Positions 12,313 through 24,115 of a stretch of 64,000 nt of DNA are shown one piece after another (the first letter of the stretch is position 1; every line of letters starts with the position of its first letter). Source of the stretch: Isoetes taiwanensis (Eukaryota > Streptophyta > Lycopodiopsida > Isoetales > Isoetaceae); NCBI GenBank assembly GCA_021234155.1, contig JAJEKV010000084.1:3167702-3231701 (forward strand), in the 5' to 3' direction. A program made the translations under genes and the position numbers. The notes under the pieces are model-generated. The model had not been told where the DNA came from and did no database searches. It saw only the letters and a program-made list of their open reading frames with translations.

Positions 12313-13175
12313 GTTCGTGCAAATGGAGGAGGGGCAACCAGTGATAATGAAATAGGAAGTGCAGGAGGCTTAAATTCTTCTCCTGGAGGGCTTACAACTC
12401 AAGATAGATCAGGGAATGGAAATCATGTGTTTGTTGGAGACTCGTCGGTGATGGATCATCCATTAACAAATTCAGAAGCCTACACATATAAAAGTTGGTG
12501 CTCCTACTGTTCTGCCATTTGAGTTTCGAGCTTTAGAGTCATGCTTGGAGGCAACATGCAGCTGCCTTGATGCAGAGATTTGCCCTTCTATATATTGTCA
12601 TCAATTCTATTTATCCAGTATCTTCGCATATTCTTTTTATTCATGACATAGACAAATGCATTAGAAGAATACGCATACCCTGCTTTGGATGAACTTGCTT
12701 AAAAAATAAGCACTCTCAAAATTGAACGTGTAAGGCAGAGAAAGAGTCGGCTGGTGACCATCTCAGGCCGTGTTCAAAAGGTATCCATTTGCAGATATAA
12801 TTATATCCCTGATATCATTATGTATTGTTATCTTTACCCTCATTTATTAAGTTTCAGCTTCGCTGCAGCTTTCCCTTGAGCCTTCAGGGAGTAAACATCC
12901 ATTGCCTTGTGGCTTTTCATTAGCACAAGCTTTAAAGTCATGCTTGGAGGCAGCATGCAGCTGCCTTGATGCAGAGGTTTGTTCCTCTATATATTGTCAT
13001 CAATTCTATTTATCCAGTGTCTTCACATGTTCTTTTTATTCATGACATAGACAAATGCATTGGAAGAACAAGCATATCCTGCTTTGGATGAACTTACATA
13101 ATTAGCACTCTCAACCTTGAACCTATAAGGCAGATAAAGAGTCGGCAGGTGACCAGCTCAGGCTGTGTTCAAAAG
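12313..13175 (+). pseudogene. MRS2/MGT-type (CorA family) magnesium transporter remnant with duplicated exons
   Basis: The exon at 12,313-12,577 ends, after a frameshift, in LPFEFRALESCLEATCSCLD. The exon at 12,652-12,780 reads TNALEEYAYPALDELA, a TAA stop, then KISTLKIERVRQRKSRLV.ISGRVQK. Both match the cytosolic helical region of plant MRS2 proteins (PFE.RALE..LE..C..LD; YPALDELTSKIS..NLE.VR..K.RL..L..RVQK). A second copy of the LESCLEA.CSCLD segment and the following exon lies at about 12,930-12,976 and 13,051-13,175, with its own frameshift. The membrane segments with the GMN motif are absent. The donor of the first copy is AT instead of GT (12,578), while the second copy keeps GT. Clearly a pseudogene. 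Confidence 0.87.
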
Positions 13176-13331
13176 GTATCCATTTGCAAATATATTATAT
13201 CCCTGATAATCCCATTTTGTATTGTTATCCTTACCCTCATTTATTTATTAAGTTTTAGCTTCTCTGCAGCTTTCCCTTAAGCCTTCAGAGATTAAACTAC
13301 CATTGCCTTATGACTTTTCATTAGCACAATT
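12528..13331 (+). repeat. About 400-bp tandem duplication carrying MRS2 exons
   Basis: Unit 1 is about 12,528-12,929 and unit 2 about 12,930-13,331, with an offset of 399-402 bases throughout. Both units contain an exon end, an intron, an exon and the start of the next intron, ending ...CTTTTCATTAGCACAA. The duplication therefore took place at DNA level, not through a processed transcript. Confidence 0.88.
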
Positions 13332-13417
13332 AGTCCTATAATCTACTCATGAAGAGACTGCCTTAGCTGATAAAAAGACATCATATAGCAATGCAAGCCT
13401 CCCTTTTCTTTTTTTTC

Positions 13418-15660
13418 CTAAATTACCATTGGACATTTGCCTTCATTTACAGAGTCATCCTCACCATTCAGGAGTCTCCAAATGAACTTTGAGATAAGGA
13501 CTTTGCTCTGCAATAAGAAGTCCATCATACCCAGACCACTTGCCCATTTTGGAAGGATGCACTTCAACCAAGACAACTTAATCGCAACACCTTCCTCAGT
13601 AACTGCCCATATAAAGTTCCAAACTATTGCAATGAGCTCACACACTTTGATCTATGGGGCCAGCAGTAAGGATGCCATGTAAACATGGGTACTACTAAGG
13701 AATGACTTGGCGACTGTAATGCGACCCGCAAGAGACAACTTTGCAGTGGACCATTAGAACAAGTGCTTCTCCAAACCCTTAATGATCTCCTCCCATGCAG
13801 CTCCCATAGTAACATGGATGCCAACTGGAATCCCCAACAAATTGATGGCATGTCCATGTGCAAGTAATTTCCATGGATAATCATGAACACATGTCGGAGC
13901 CGGAGTATCCAATGTCCATAAAGCTGTACACTTTTGCCACCACACAAGGACACCGGAAGCCAGTGAAAAAGTGTCTAAGAGCATTTTGGCAGTTGCAAGA
14001 TTCTCGGCATTAGCGATTAGGAAGAGGAATGTGTCGTCTGCATATTGATTGCAAACCTCTTGTATGCCTCCATTGCAAGACCATGGAGAAGTCCCGCCGT
14101 GGTTGCAACGGTGAATAACTGCGACAAATCCTCTGCAACAATTGTAAAAAGCAATGGTGCTAAAGGGCATCCCTGGCGAATACCACGACCGAGTGAGAAG
14201 GCATCTAATGACTCACCATGGAACATAGCAGTCGTCCGAGCAGAGACATGCAGCTTCATAATATCTGATGTGAATTGTTCCCCAAATCCCAATCTTAGCA
14301 TACATTGATGCATGAATTCCCATCTGACACTGTCATAAGCCTTTGCAAAATCAAGATTAAGGTATACAACTGGAAGGTTTTGCTTACGTGCCCAATAAAT
14401 TCCCTCGTGAGCAGCAGCAACATTGTTCAGAATGCATCGTTTTGGAAGAAAACCTGACTGGGTTGTTGAGATGGACTCTGCCAAGATATGCTTTACCCGC
14501 TTTGCAAAAGCCTTAGCGAAGATCTTATATATGGATGACAATAAGATAATGGGCTGCCAGTCTGAAATAGTCTGAGGATCCTTGACGTTGGGATGAGTGA
14601 GGTGGCACCTGTGTATTTAGAATTCTATCCAAAGCAGTGGAGCGTCGAAAGTCACAAAAAGCATCATACACATTTGGCTCCAGCCATTCCCAATACTTCT
14701 GGAAGAACTCAATTGGCAAACTATCCAAACCTGGGCATTTGCCTAAATCATTAGCTGTCATAGCCACCTCTATTGACTCGCGTTGCTCATCAGAGATGAT
14801 AGAGGAAATCCTAGACAAAATAGCATCTCGCTTTTCTGATTGAAAGGAAAGATTGAAAGGGAAGATGTTTGTCAGCGAAAAAAGTCTGGAAGTGATTATG
14901 CAGATGTTGCTTGAGTTCAGTTGGCTCTGTTAGCACCGAACCATCCGGCAAAATCAATGAGGACATGGTTGACGTCATGCGACGCCTCTTAGCCGCACGA
15001 AAAAAGAAGCATGTACAACGGTCTCCATCACTAAACTACTGCAGACCTGCCTTCGTCTTTGCCTGCTGAATTTGCACCTCCTCCAGTGCTTGGATCTGTG
15101 CCAAAATGTCACGATCATGAACACCTGGAAGACATCCCTATCGAGAATGGAGCAGGTCCTGATACAAGATGTCCAATAAAACACGACCTGTTGCTACAGA
15201 CTCTCGGCCCCACTGTTTGGCAAAACCTTTGACTGCCGCAATTGCATCCACTATGCCAGTCATACCTCGACGTCGGCTGAAGGCAGTTGTCCAAGTATTC
15301 TTGCAGCCTTCTTGAAAGTCAGCATCCTTTAAGAACTTTACATTCAAGTGAAAACACGTCCATCCAAGCCATCGCTGCTGCAGGGGCTCGTCTGAAATGA
15401 ATTGCGGATGGTGGTCTGAAACTGAGTTGTCTCTGAGACAAAACCGAAAAAGACCTAGAAGTGCCACAACTGTGCATTCCAATAAGTTTTATCCAACCGG
15501 GAGCTTGTGCGGCCCCCACCAACTTGACCATTGCACCAAGTAAAGGCACCTTCACCATCAATCTCTGAGATGTTGCAGTCATGGAGTAGACGGAGACGTT
15601 CAAAACCAGACACCACTGTAGAGGTAGCCCCCAACCGATCAGACTCCATTTCCCCAACAA
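13418..15660 (-). mobile_element. LINE (L1-like) with endonuclease end and reverse transcriptase, degenerate
   Basis: Read from 15,660 downwards: the end of an apurinic-type endonuclease (GAFTWCNGQVGGGRTSSRLDK), a linker, then reverse transcriptase with GKCPGLDSLPIEFFQKYW, FAKAFAKRVKHIL, TTQSGFLPKR, VYLNLDFAKAYDSVRW, GIRQGCPLAPLLF and ADDTFLFL (the catalytic A/YADD), followed by the thumb/connector text AGRITVAKSFLSS and KCILPKW. The frame changes several times and stops are frequent, so it is inactive. The 5' end with the rest of the endonuclease is missing, and the 3' end breaks off near 13,418 with no tail. It differs from the LINE family at 17-19 kb. Confidence 0.85.
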
Positions 15661-15729
15661 GAAGTCACGAAATGTAGCAGCCCAAGTTGAGCCACATTTC
15701 CCTCTGCTACAAGATGTTGGAATTGAAAC

Positions 15730-17004
15730 AATATTGGGGTTAACCAGGGATGCCCTTTGTCGCCCACCTTATTTGGTATTTTTATCGACGAACTAGAAGA
15801 GTGGATCTCCAGTAGTGGAGGAGACGGAGCAACACTCATGGGGCATGTAGTATTTCTGCTCTTGTATACTGATGATGTAGTCATTGTTTCTAGAAGCGTG
15901 GGGGGCTACAAAAACATTTATCCGCTTTAGCGGCTTTTTGTGACTCGAAAGATATGAGTGTTAATCTATCCAAAACAAGAATTATGATATTTGGCACTCA
16001 GAAGACAGACAGATATAACTTTCAATATAAAGGTGAAAGAGTGGAGATAGTATCTACCTATAAATATCTAGGTCTTTTAGTAGATCAATCCTACAGATGG
16101 AATAAGACTGTAGATCAAAGAGTAGATGGTGGGATAAAAGCCTATTTTGCTATGTAGAGGCAATGTAGAAGTGCAAATATTATTGATTTTGGGATAAGAA
16201 AAAATTGTTTTGCTCCTTGATCCAACAGATAGTGTTATATGGCTCTATAATATGCGGAACTGATTTTTCATTAGACAGATGGAAGAGAGTAGAAAAAGTA
16301 CAAAAGAAATTCTTGTTTGCTGAAATGAGAGTAAAGGTACAGACGCCCTATGCTATGCTGCTCACAGAGGCAGGCTTATTGCCATCAGAGGCGAAGCCCT
16401 AAGCTAGACAATCATGTATGTATGGAAGTTACGGGCTTTGGATGACCAAGCTCTACCGCAGAGTGCTATGAGTGAGAGTAACGGTTGGAACACCGACTTC
16501 CTTTAGTGGCTTCAAAAATGGGACATCGCTATTGAGGATATCCCTTCATAGGCATTGCAGGCAAGAGTATACATATGGGGCAAATGTGGAGTGTGACCAA
16601 ACAAAAAAATGGAGAGTTACAAGGAATGGATGAACCCAGATTTAGCTTAAATGCCTTATTTAAGAGGAAAAATTTCACTATATAAAAGGTACATAATATA
16701 TAGGATGTGACTCAGCTCACACCATATATGCATTGAGGTGGGCCGATGGGGGGACATACCACAAGAACTCCGGTTGTGCAGATTATGTGAGGAGAACATT
16801 TTAGAGGATGAAAATTATGTCATTGTACGATGTCCAACCTATCACGATTTGAGATGCCATCACGTGATTGGGGGCAATACTCTCGCCGAATTTCTTCGTC
16901 TCGTTGCGAAGGTAATTGGTAAATTCCTAACAGATATCCTAGAATTGACAGAACAATATGTATGGGGCTATAAAGCACTTCTAGAGGATTATGGATCATG
17001 TTAA
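15730..17004 (+). mobile_element. LINE fragment, reverse transcriptase palm to C-terminal Cys cluster
   Basis: Begins inside the reverse transcriptase at GVNQGCPLSPTLFGIFIDEL, has the catalytic box as YTDDVVIVS (A replaced by T), then VNLSKTRIMIFG, YKYLGLLVDQSYRW, a long connector (VEKVQKKFL....TPYAMLLTEAGLLP) and the Cys cluster LCRLCEENI...RCPTYHDLR. Internal stops and frame changes make it inactive. It is related to the LINEs at 17.0-19.4, 35.9-37.7 and 46.3-47.7 kb. It abuts the neighbouring LINE's tail at 17,014. Confidence 0.82.
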
Positions 17005-17013
17005 GGAAGGAAG

Positions 17014-19425
17014 GAAGGAAGGAAGGTATTTTTATCGTCCACGGAGACCAATCGGTCTATGGGACCCAATACAAAAGCGCAGCAAGCGGATTACTACCCG
17101 GATTAAAAAACCCCCGCCCCGAAGGGTTTTCGAGGGAAAAATCGTGGCAGCAATCAGCCTGCTGACAAACTGTTCCAATATACAAAATGCAAAAACACAC
17201 AAATATATAAACTCATGCACCGCACCCGTAGTGCCTGATCAGCGGGCAGCCAGGCAGGGGCAAAGGTGAGCTCGCAGATCCAGTACCTCCTGAATGTACG
17301 ACCCCAGAGCACGTACTGACGGTGTGTTGATCAGCAAATGTAGGGGCAAGTTCGGCCGTACTAAGGGAGCGTATCTGGCCCGGATCTGACTGAATGCTGG
17401 GCAACTCTGGAAAGTGTGAGACTCAGTCTCAATGGCACCCGTTTGACAGCACTGACAGAGCCTGTCCTGGCGGGGCTCCCCAATCCACCTGCCCGTCTCG
17501 ATGCGAAGATGGTAGGCACCTGTGCGAATGGAGGCAATGAGTCTGTGCTTTTTCAGGGGCAGCTGGGAATGCTGGTAGAGCTGCGGGCCCCGGGCTAACA
17601 CGGGGTTGATGTGCTCCTTGTAATGTGCCGTTTTGACCTGCTCTAGAGCGCCGGGGTCCCAGAGCTTGCCAAGGAAGCAAGCGTCCAGGTACTCCCGCAG
17701 GCTGTCACGATCGGCCTTTGTGTCCACCTGCACGCACCTGTGCTTCTGCATGTTCCATCTGGCGAACCATTGATCTCTCTTACCCCTCCAACAGGCCCTG
17801 AGCCGCTGCGGGGCCATTGTCACAGCGTAAGCCAGGTGTGGAAGCCGAACATCACCCATATTAACCACTTTCTGAAAATAGACGATGTGTCTATCAAGGG
17901 CTGCCCGCTGAAGTGGCAAGAATCCAGTTTCCTGCAGCAGAATCTGATAGGGGACTGAAGGTTTCACCCCAAGTGCCCGTGCCAAAAATGCCTTCTGCAC
18001 CTGCTCCAAGTCATTCCAGGTTGCCAAAGAGACGACCGGGCCCCAAACCTCGACCCCATATAGAAGGATAGGCTCTACCAGTGCCCGAAACAGATGTGAC
18101 TGATGGCCCCAATCATAGAGCTCGGCCGGTGATCTGGCTCTACGCATGGCATAAAGCTTTCGGCCTGGCATCACCCTTGGGATGGGCGCCTCCAACAGAG
18201 CGAGGAGGGGAACTCCACCCCTAGGTACTTGTAGGTGGGCGTGACCTCCACAGTCAGCCCCCGATATGAGAGTCACGGGGGCGTGGGGTGGCGTGAAGAG
18301 GATATGAGAACCACCACGGTCTTGGCCGATTCACGCGCGTATGTCTCAGAGGCCGACGAATGTGTCTAGGGCATCGGATGAGATCGCATAGCTTCGGGTG
18401 TAGGCGAGAAAGGTCAACATCGTCTACATTGCATGAGTGGCGGGCGACACAGTGCAAAAGTCGTATGCCATCCCCTCCATGCTCAAGAAGCCGTGGCTCT
18501 AACCGATCAATGTAGAGGCCAAAAGTGTTGGTGAGAGGGGGCTCTGGCTGACCCCGATACTACCGTGAATGCTTGGCCCGGGATGCATCCCGCCAAAACA
18601 ACTCTCATACAAACCTGATATGGCATTCTCGCAGATTGTGCAGCAGCGTTTGGCTTGACGCAGCCTAGCCCAGACTTTTTCCCGGAGGACCAGATCAAAA
18701 GCCTTCGCTAAGTCCACAAAGCAATACAAGTCCCCGCCGATGGTTCCATCGCCTTCAATCGTCCGCAAAGGTAAAGATATGGTCAATCGTTGAGTGGCGG
18801 GGTCTAAAGCCCGCTTGTGTGAGGGCTCGCGACATCTCGCCTCCTTGGCGGTCAATCGCCGCCGAGAATGCCGATAACAGGTTTGGCAAATCTTGAACCG
18901 ACCATGATCGTCCGGTAGAATTGGCCCGGACAAAGGTGGGTCGCCTGCCTTGTGAATGGGGACAACCCCGCTTGTGGTCCATTGTCGGGAAACCTTCCCG
19001 CAATGCTCGTTGAGCGAGGTAGTGAGGATCGGCACCGGCCACGCTGCCACGCCCATTTGAGTAACTCAGCAGCATACCATCGAGGTCAGCTGCCTTCCCA
19101 TTAGCCAGCCGTTGCAGGCCCTCCACAACATCCTCCTCCGCGAGAACCAATGGGGGGCTATCCTGTGAGGGTATGGGCGTACGCGTCCCTGGTGGGTCAT
19201 AGAGTTGCTTTGCAAATCTTGTTTCCACCTGCCTCGAGTGTGATGTCCCCTCAGAGGGCTGGGCTGGCCTTGAAGCACTCTGCGCCAAAGGTTCGAGGAT
19301 GAGTGTCCAAAGAAGGGCGAACATCTCCCCGATGCACAGCAAGGTACCGCGCCTTTGTCTCCTTCAGATGGGCGCGATACTGTGTGGAGAGGAGGCTGGT
19401 ACTCCTCCGACTGTAGAAGAGACTA
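17014..19425 (-). mobile_element. LINE, 5'-truncated, with intact 3' tail
   Basis: From 19,342 down: linker, then reverse transcriptase (GEMSRALTQAGFRPRHSTID, LYCFVDLAKAFDLVLREKVW, frameshifted), a broken catalytic box (NVDDVDL), then an open 345-codon ORF (18,276-17,239) with the connector NDLEQVQKAFLARALGVKPS, QETGFLPLQR and the Cys cluster CQCCQTGAIETESHTF..CP. The 3' untranslated part reads GGTCTCCGTGGACGATAAAAAT and ends in CCTT repeats (17,014-17,028). The 3' region is nearly identical in layout to the LINE at 46.3 kb. Non-LTR elements of this kind copy themselves by target-primed reverse transcription. Confidence 0.87.
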
Positions 19426-19511
19426 TATATATTTTATGGGGCCTAAAATATTTGTTTGTATGAAAATGCGTCTCATGGACCTGACAGTCTAGTAGACAAA
19501 AATAATTAAAT

Positions 19512-19748
<237 letters not shown>

Positions 19749-20142
19749 ATAGGTTTTCCACATGTTCGGAAATTTTTTATCTCTCGCCATATACGGCGAG
19801 AGATAATCTTTGTACGTATAGCTCCTCTTGAGTTCGAGAGGAACTTGTCTCTCGAGCCTTAACAACGGTCGTTTTGCTGAAGAACCAAAAACAGAGTACG
19901 CCAAAATCTTCTTGCCTGTCGGAATTCAATATATGTTGGCGTGAAGCAATCTTTGAACCATCAATTGGCTTTCTTTCTTTCATTTTCCCCAAATCCTTGC
20001 TACAGTCCGGCTTTAAGAAAATTTTAGTATAGATCCGGTGATTTTGGGGATGATTGCCATGGTCTTGCATACTATTATGCTCGGCATTGCATTGCAGCAG
20101 TTTTGCCTAAACCCCATAGCTTAAGATGATAATGCAGAGCTC
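19749..20142. other. Intergenic, nothing recognised
   Basis: Contains a short inverted pair around TCTCTCGCCATATACGGCGAGAGA (about 19,780-19,803), which could form a hairpin. No coding motif seen before the Harbinger gene. Confidence 0.4.
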
Positions 20143-21444
20143 TTGAACTTAGCTATGGAGACTGAATCCATAGAAAGTAGCCAACTCATGACTTGCTGTC
20201 AATTTACCTTGATTCTGTTGGGTCCGCCAGACTGGAGAGGCCTTCAAGAAGATTTTGGGTTACACCGAGACAAACCACGTAGTGGGATAGCATTGACAAT
20301 CATGCCTGGAATTGCTCGCCCTCTTATGAAGATGATATGTGGAGACAATGTTACGGGATGTCAAGATCCTCATTCGAAAAAATGGTAGATCTTCTGGCCC
20401 CATATTTTGTAAAACCAGACAATAAAGTGAGGGCTACCATTGAGCCAAGAAGGGTTGTAGCTATGGTTGTTTATTTTATAGCTCATGGTGAATCTCCTCT
20501 ACATGTCAGAAGGAGATTTTATGTTGGCCAGTCCACAGTTCAGAAGTATGTGAGGAAGATCACACTTGCTTTGGCTTCCAAGAGCATGCTGTATAAAAGA
20601 TTTGTAGCCATTTCATCAGGACAGAGATTACTTGACATTATAGCAGAATTTAAGAAAGCTACTGGTCTTCCTAATGTGTTTGCTGCAGTTGATAGCAACC
20701 ACATATACTTGTACAACAAACCAAAGAAAAAGGATCATGCAAATGACTATTACAGCAAAAATAAAAGACACTCCATTTTGTTTCAAGGCTGTGTAACTCA
20801 TAGTAAATTGTTTGTCAATGTGTTTGTATTAGAGTAGGATCTGTACATGATTCTAGCCATTTCAGAAAAAGTACCATTTATAACAGGTTTTGGCCTCCAA
20901 ATCTATATTACAGGAGTCAGTTGTTAGATAACAAGGGAAGAAGATTAAGAAAGGAATGCTTACTGAGGATGATATAATTGTGAACATACCTCCTCAACTA
21001 CTTGGTGATTCTGCATATCTTAGCAGGCCTTTCATATTGAAGGTCTTTCCTGATCCTGATTGCAAGAGGAATCGATTCAACAAGAGAATCTGCAGAGGCA
21101 GAGTTGTTATTAAAAATGGTTTTGGCATAGTTAAGGAGAAGTGGAGAATATTAAAGAGCCTCACAGTTCAAGCATCACAAGTTAGCAAAATCGTGCATGC
21201 ATGTGTTGTGTTGTGGAACTACTGTATTTTTGAAAGAGAGGGAATGGAATTGCTACCATTGACTCCAGAATTTCCACATGTAGACTATTATGAGACTCAA
21301 GAGATGAACAGGAAGTTGAAAAAGGAGGGAGATCAGATCAGGCACATCCTCCTCCAGAATCTGGAGAAATTAATCTTAAGGAAGTTATGTTCTTTCATGT
21401 CAGTTCCTATTGTAGACAATGTCGTATTTCTACAGTTATATTGA
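20143..21444 (+). pseudogene. PIF/Harbinger DDE transposase, full-span but decayed
   Basis: Segments in order: YGMSRSSFEKMVDLLAPYF, RVVAMVVYFIAHGES..HVRRRFYVGQSTV (helix-turn-helix), GLPNVFAAVDSNHIYLYNKP (first catalytic Asp, family usually D-G-T-H), RHSILFQG, then after a frameshift at about 20,838 VGSVHDSSHF, after a second shift near 20,950 LLGDSAYLSRPF (second Asp), and RVVIKNGFGIVKEKWRIL. In the family the last block is R..IE.AFG..K.RWR, so the catalytic Glu is Lys here. Two frameshifts and the lost Glu make the enzyme inactive. An N-terminal piece of a different Harbinger copy lies at 4.5 kb; the split trihelix/SANT-like gene at 8.7-10.9 kb could have been a partner protein of such elements. 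Confidence 0.86.
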
Positions 21445-23475
21445 ATAGAAATGCGAGGATAATGAACACTTTGTTTATATACCTTCTTTGTATACACTTT
21501 TGTGCGATTATATTCGCACTTTGTATATTAACATTGTTATTACACACTTTGCTCATGACAAAACCAAAAGAAAACTCAAGACATCAGATGTCATATGAAC
21601 TAAAGAAGAATTGTATTCATTAAAATTTGCTTTTACAAATCATGAATGCGCTTTGGGGTTTTCTTTACGCATTTGACTTAAATCAACAAATGCCAGGATG
21701 TAAGCAAATGTTCTCAACAAACATATTTGGAGCACGTTTAATGTTGATATGCATATATTGTGAGCTTGCTTAAAAAAAAAAAAAAAAAAAAAAAACAACT
21801 AGCCTTGGTGGTGGTTCTAGAAGGCAGCGACATCTTATTCGCATGGGTAATATATTTTAAATTTTGGGAGGGGCTTTTGATAATTTCGTAGCATTTTGCA
21901 TTCGTCCTTATCATTGCTAAATACGGCAACTGCAACTGCACCTGATAATTGTAAACGTAAGCCTAATGCTGCTTATTAGAAGGGTGAATTTGATAATGGC
22001 ATGAAAATGCTATCTTTTTTTAAAACTCAAGAATTGACAATCCATTGAATGATTGCTTAAAGCTTGCATGCAAAATACTAGGTGTTGAGACATAAAACAC
22101 ATTCAAACATTTCTACAACACTCAACTACTCAGTTACATACACAATTCGGTCGAGGGGCACTTGTGGACGGGCTTGTAGATGAATGTAGGGGATATACAA
22201 ACTGATTGTAAGAACATGGTAGGGGTCTACTTTAATTTAAACATTGAGTCGGCTGATATGATGGGGGGTCTGAAATACAAATTTTGATTCCATACGGTTT
22301 GATTTAAGCCATTTTACCCACAGGAAACTGGAGGGCAACCCTCTGTGCGCAACATCTTGTTTCTTTCTCTTGGTGAACGACGTAGCATTACTTTTAGTAG
22401 AAGTTCAAAAGCATTACTCTTTGACTTTCCAGAAAGCATTGAAATAACGATTATAGTATTCAACGTCCCAGTGGAGAATAATTTTATAATTTTATATATG
22501 AGATAACAATGATAGGATGATTGTCTTATTAATTATCGGACTCATGTGTAAAGTGAGAGCCCGATAACTCTATTAGGGTTATTAGTACTGCACCAATACT
22601 AATAACTAGTTATCAGCCGATAAGGCGATTATCGGTCTTCATCTTGGCCGATGACAAAAAATGCATGGCCTCAGTAGTACATCGTCGACCAAATATTTTG
22701 GCCCTGTGTGCAAAGTTTCTGTCCTCAAACATACAGCCTCGGCTATACAATTTTTGATTATCGGCATTGACCAAGCTGCTAATCTTACCTTATCACTTTC
22801 ATTAGCTATCTAAATCCAAGGTTGAACATATAAAGCGTGTTAAGCTTATAAAGCACGTTTAGCTTTGCACCAACCACCAACGGTGTATGACAATAAATAA
22901 TGCAAAAGTTACAAAATTCCAAATTTATGCAACTATATACTTTGGGAAGTAATTTTTTCTTACATATTTTTCAACATATATAGGAGAACCGTTTTTGTAA
23001 AATAAGGGGACATAGAACAAACTTCAAATAGTAGCATTCCATGTTGTGAAAGCCATTCTATTATAAAACCTGAAGTGTGATTTCTTGGACTGTGTTTCTA
23101 GTTCTTGAATGGTATTATCACAAAACGTAGTTCATCATGCAAAATGTATAACTATACGGCCATTTTTCTATGGTTTGCATATGATTTTGTTGTTGTATTT
23201 GTGTGAGGGTATGCCAGCAGTATTTATAGAGCGCGTATTGTATTTCTAGCTAGTTTGCACTCCCAACCTATGGTTATGCATGCATTACATACACATAATA
23301 TATGCACACAGTGCATGCATGTTGAGTCCCTTTAGTACTTAACATCGTGCAAGACACATTGCTTATTTTTTTCTTTTTCTTTATTTTTTTTTGCAGCCAA
23401 TATGTAGCACAATAACAAGGGATTCCAGGAGGATTTGATATGGATGTGAAAATGCAATTCCTACAACCATAGATC
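21445..23475. other. AT-rich filler with a second Harbinger scrap and a repeat terminus
   Basis: A run of A lies at about 21,772-21,795. At 22,329-22,360 GGAGGGCAACCCTCTGTGCG matches the Harbinger fragment at 4497-4520, so another copy once lay here. Around 22,500-22,800 TTATCGG-like words recur. The 23,160-23,250 segment resembles 9127-9190, and 23,403 carries the TATGTAGCACAATAACA terminus. No gene is supported. Confidence 0.5.
23471..23475. repeat. Left target-site duplication of the Copia element (AGATC)
   Basis: AGATC directly precedes the TG of the 5' LTR and is repeated exactly after the CA of the 3' LTR at 35,907-35,911. This ties the two distant LTR pieces into one insertion. Confidence 0.93.
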
Positions 23476-23790
23476 TGAAGAAGTTATAATCATGTCATAG
23501 CAGTTTATACTACTCGCATCAAAATGTGAAGATAGAAGTTGAGAACTGTAAGATTGCTTAAGCTAAAGTTACAGAGCAGTTTACATGATCATAATCATAG
23601 TTGTGTGTGATCATGACCATGCTATCTAAGGGGCCTATAAGATAAACCTATAGGGTCGAAAAGGTTGATGCAACTATATTTTTAGGGATGATATTTATGC
23701 ATGCAATGGTCAATAGATAAGGGCCTATTATTATTACGAGGGTCTTATCTATATTTGAAGTTAAAATTAGCAAGGTTGTTTTCGGTCCAA
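23476..23790 (+). repeat. Copia 5' LTR, left half
   Basis: Starts TGAAGAAGTTATAATCATG and matches 35,315-35,535 of the 3' LTR up to TTGTTTTCGGTCCAA, except for about 95 extra bases (near 23,518-23,615) missing from the 3' copy. It ends abruptly at 23,790, where the 7.7-kb insertion begins; the LTR resumes at 31,468. Confidence 0.93.
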
Positions 23791-24115
23791 GGGTGCAAAA
23801 TCGGTACTGGGTAGCAGAAATCACCGTCCGGACGCCGCTTACAAGTGCTTAAAATCGGCGTGTTTTAAACACGACGTGCGTGATTGATCAATTGACATGT
23901 AGGGTGCGCGCCCGTCAAATGACAGGCTGAGAGAATCATGAGCTTGTTTGGTGCCAGAAACATGAATGCCTGTAGCCCGCCATATTCGTGGATGGCGGGC
24001 TAACCCAGCTTGAATTCAAGCAAAATGGAGGGACTAATTGTTTCCAAGAATTGCCTGAACCGAAATTCAACAATTTGCCCTCACCAATTTTGCAATACAA
24101 TCAAAATCCGGATAG

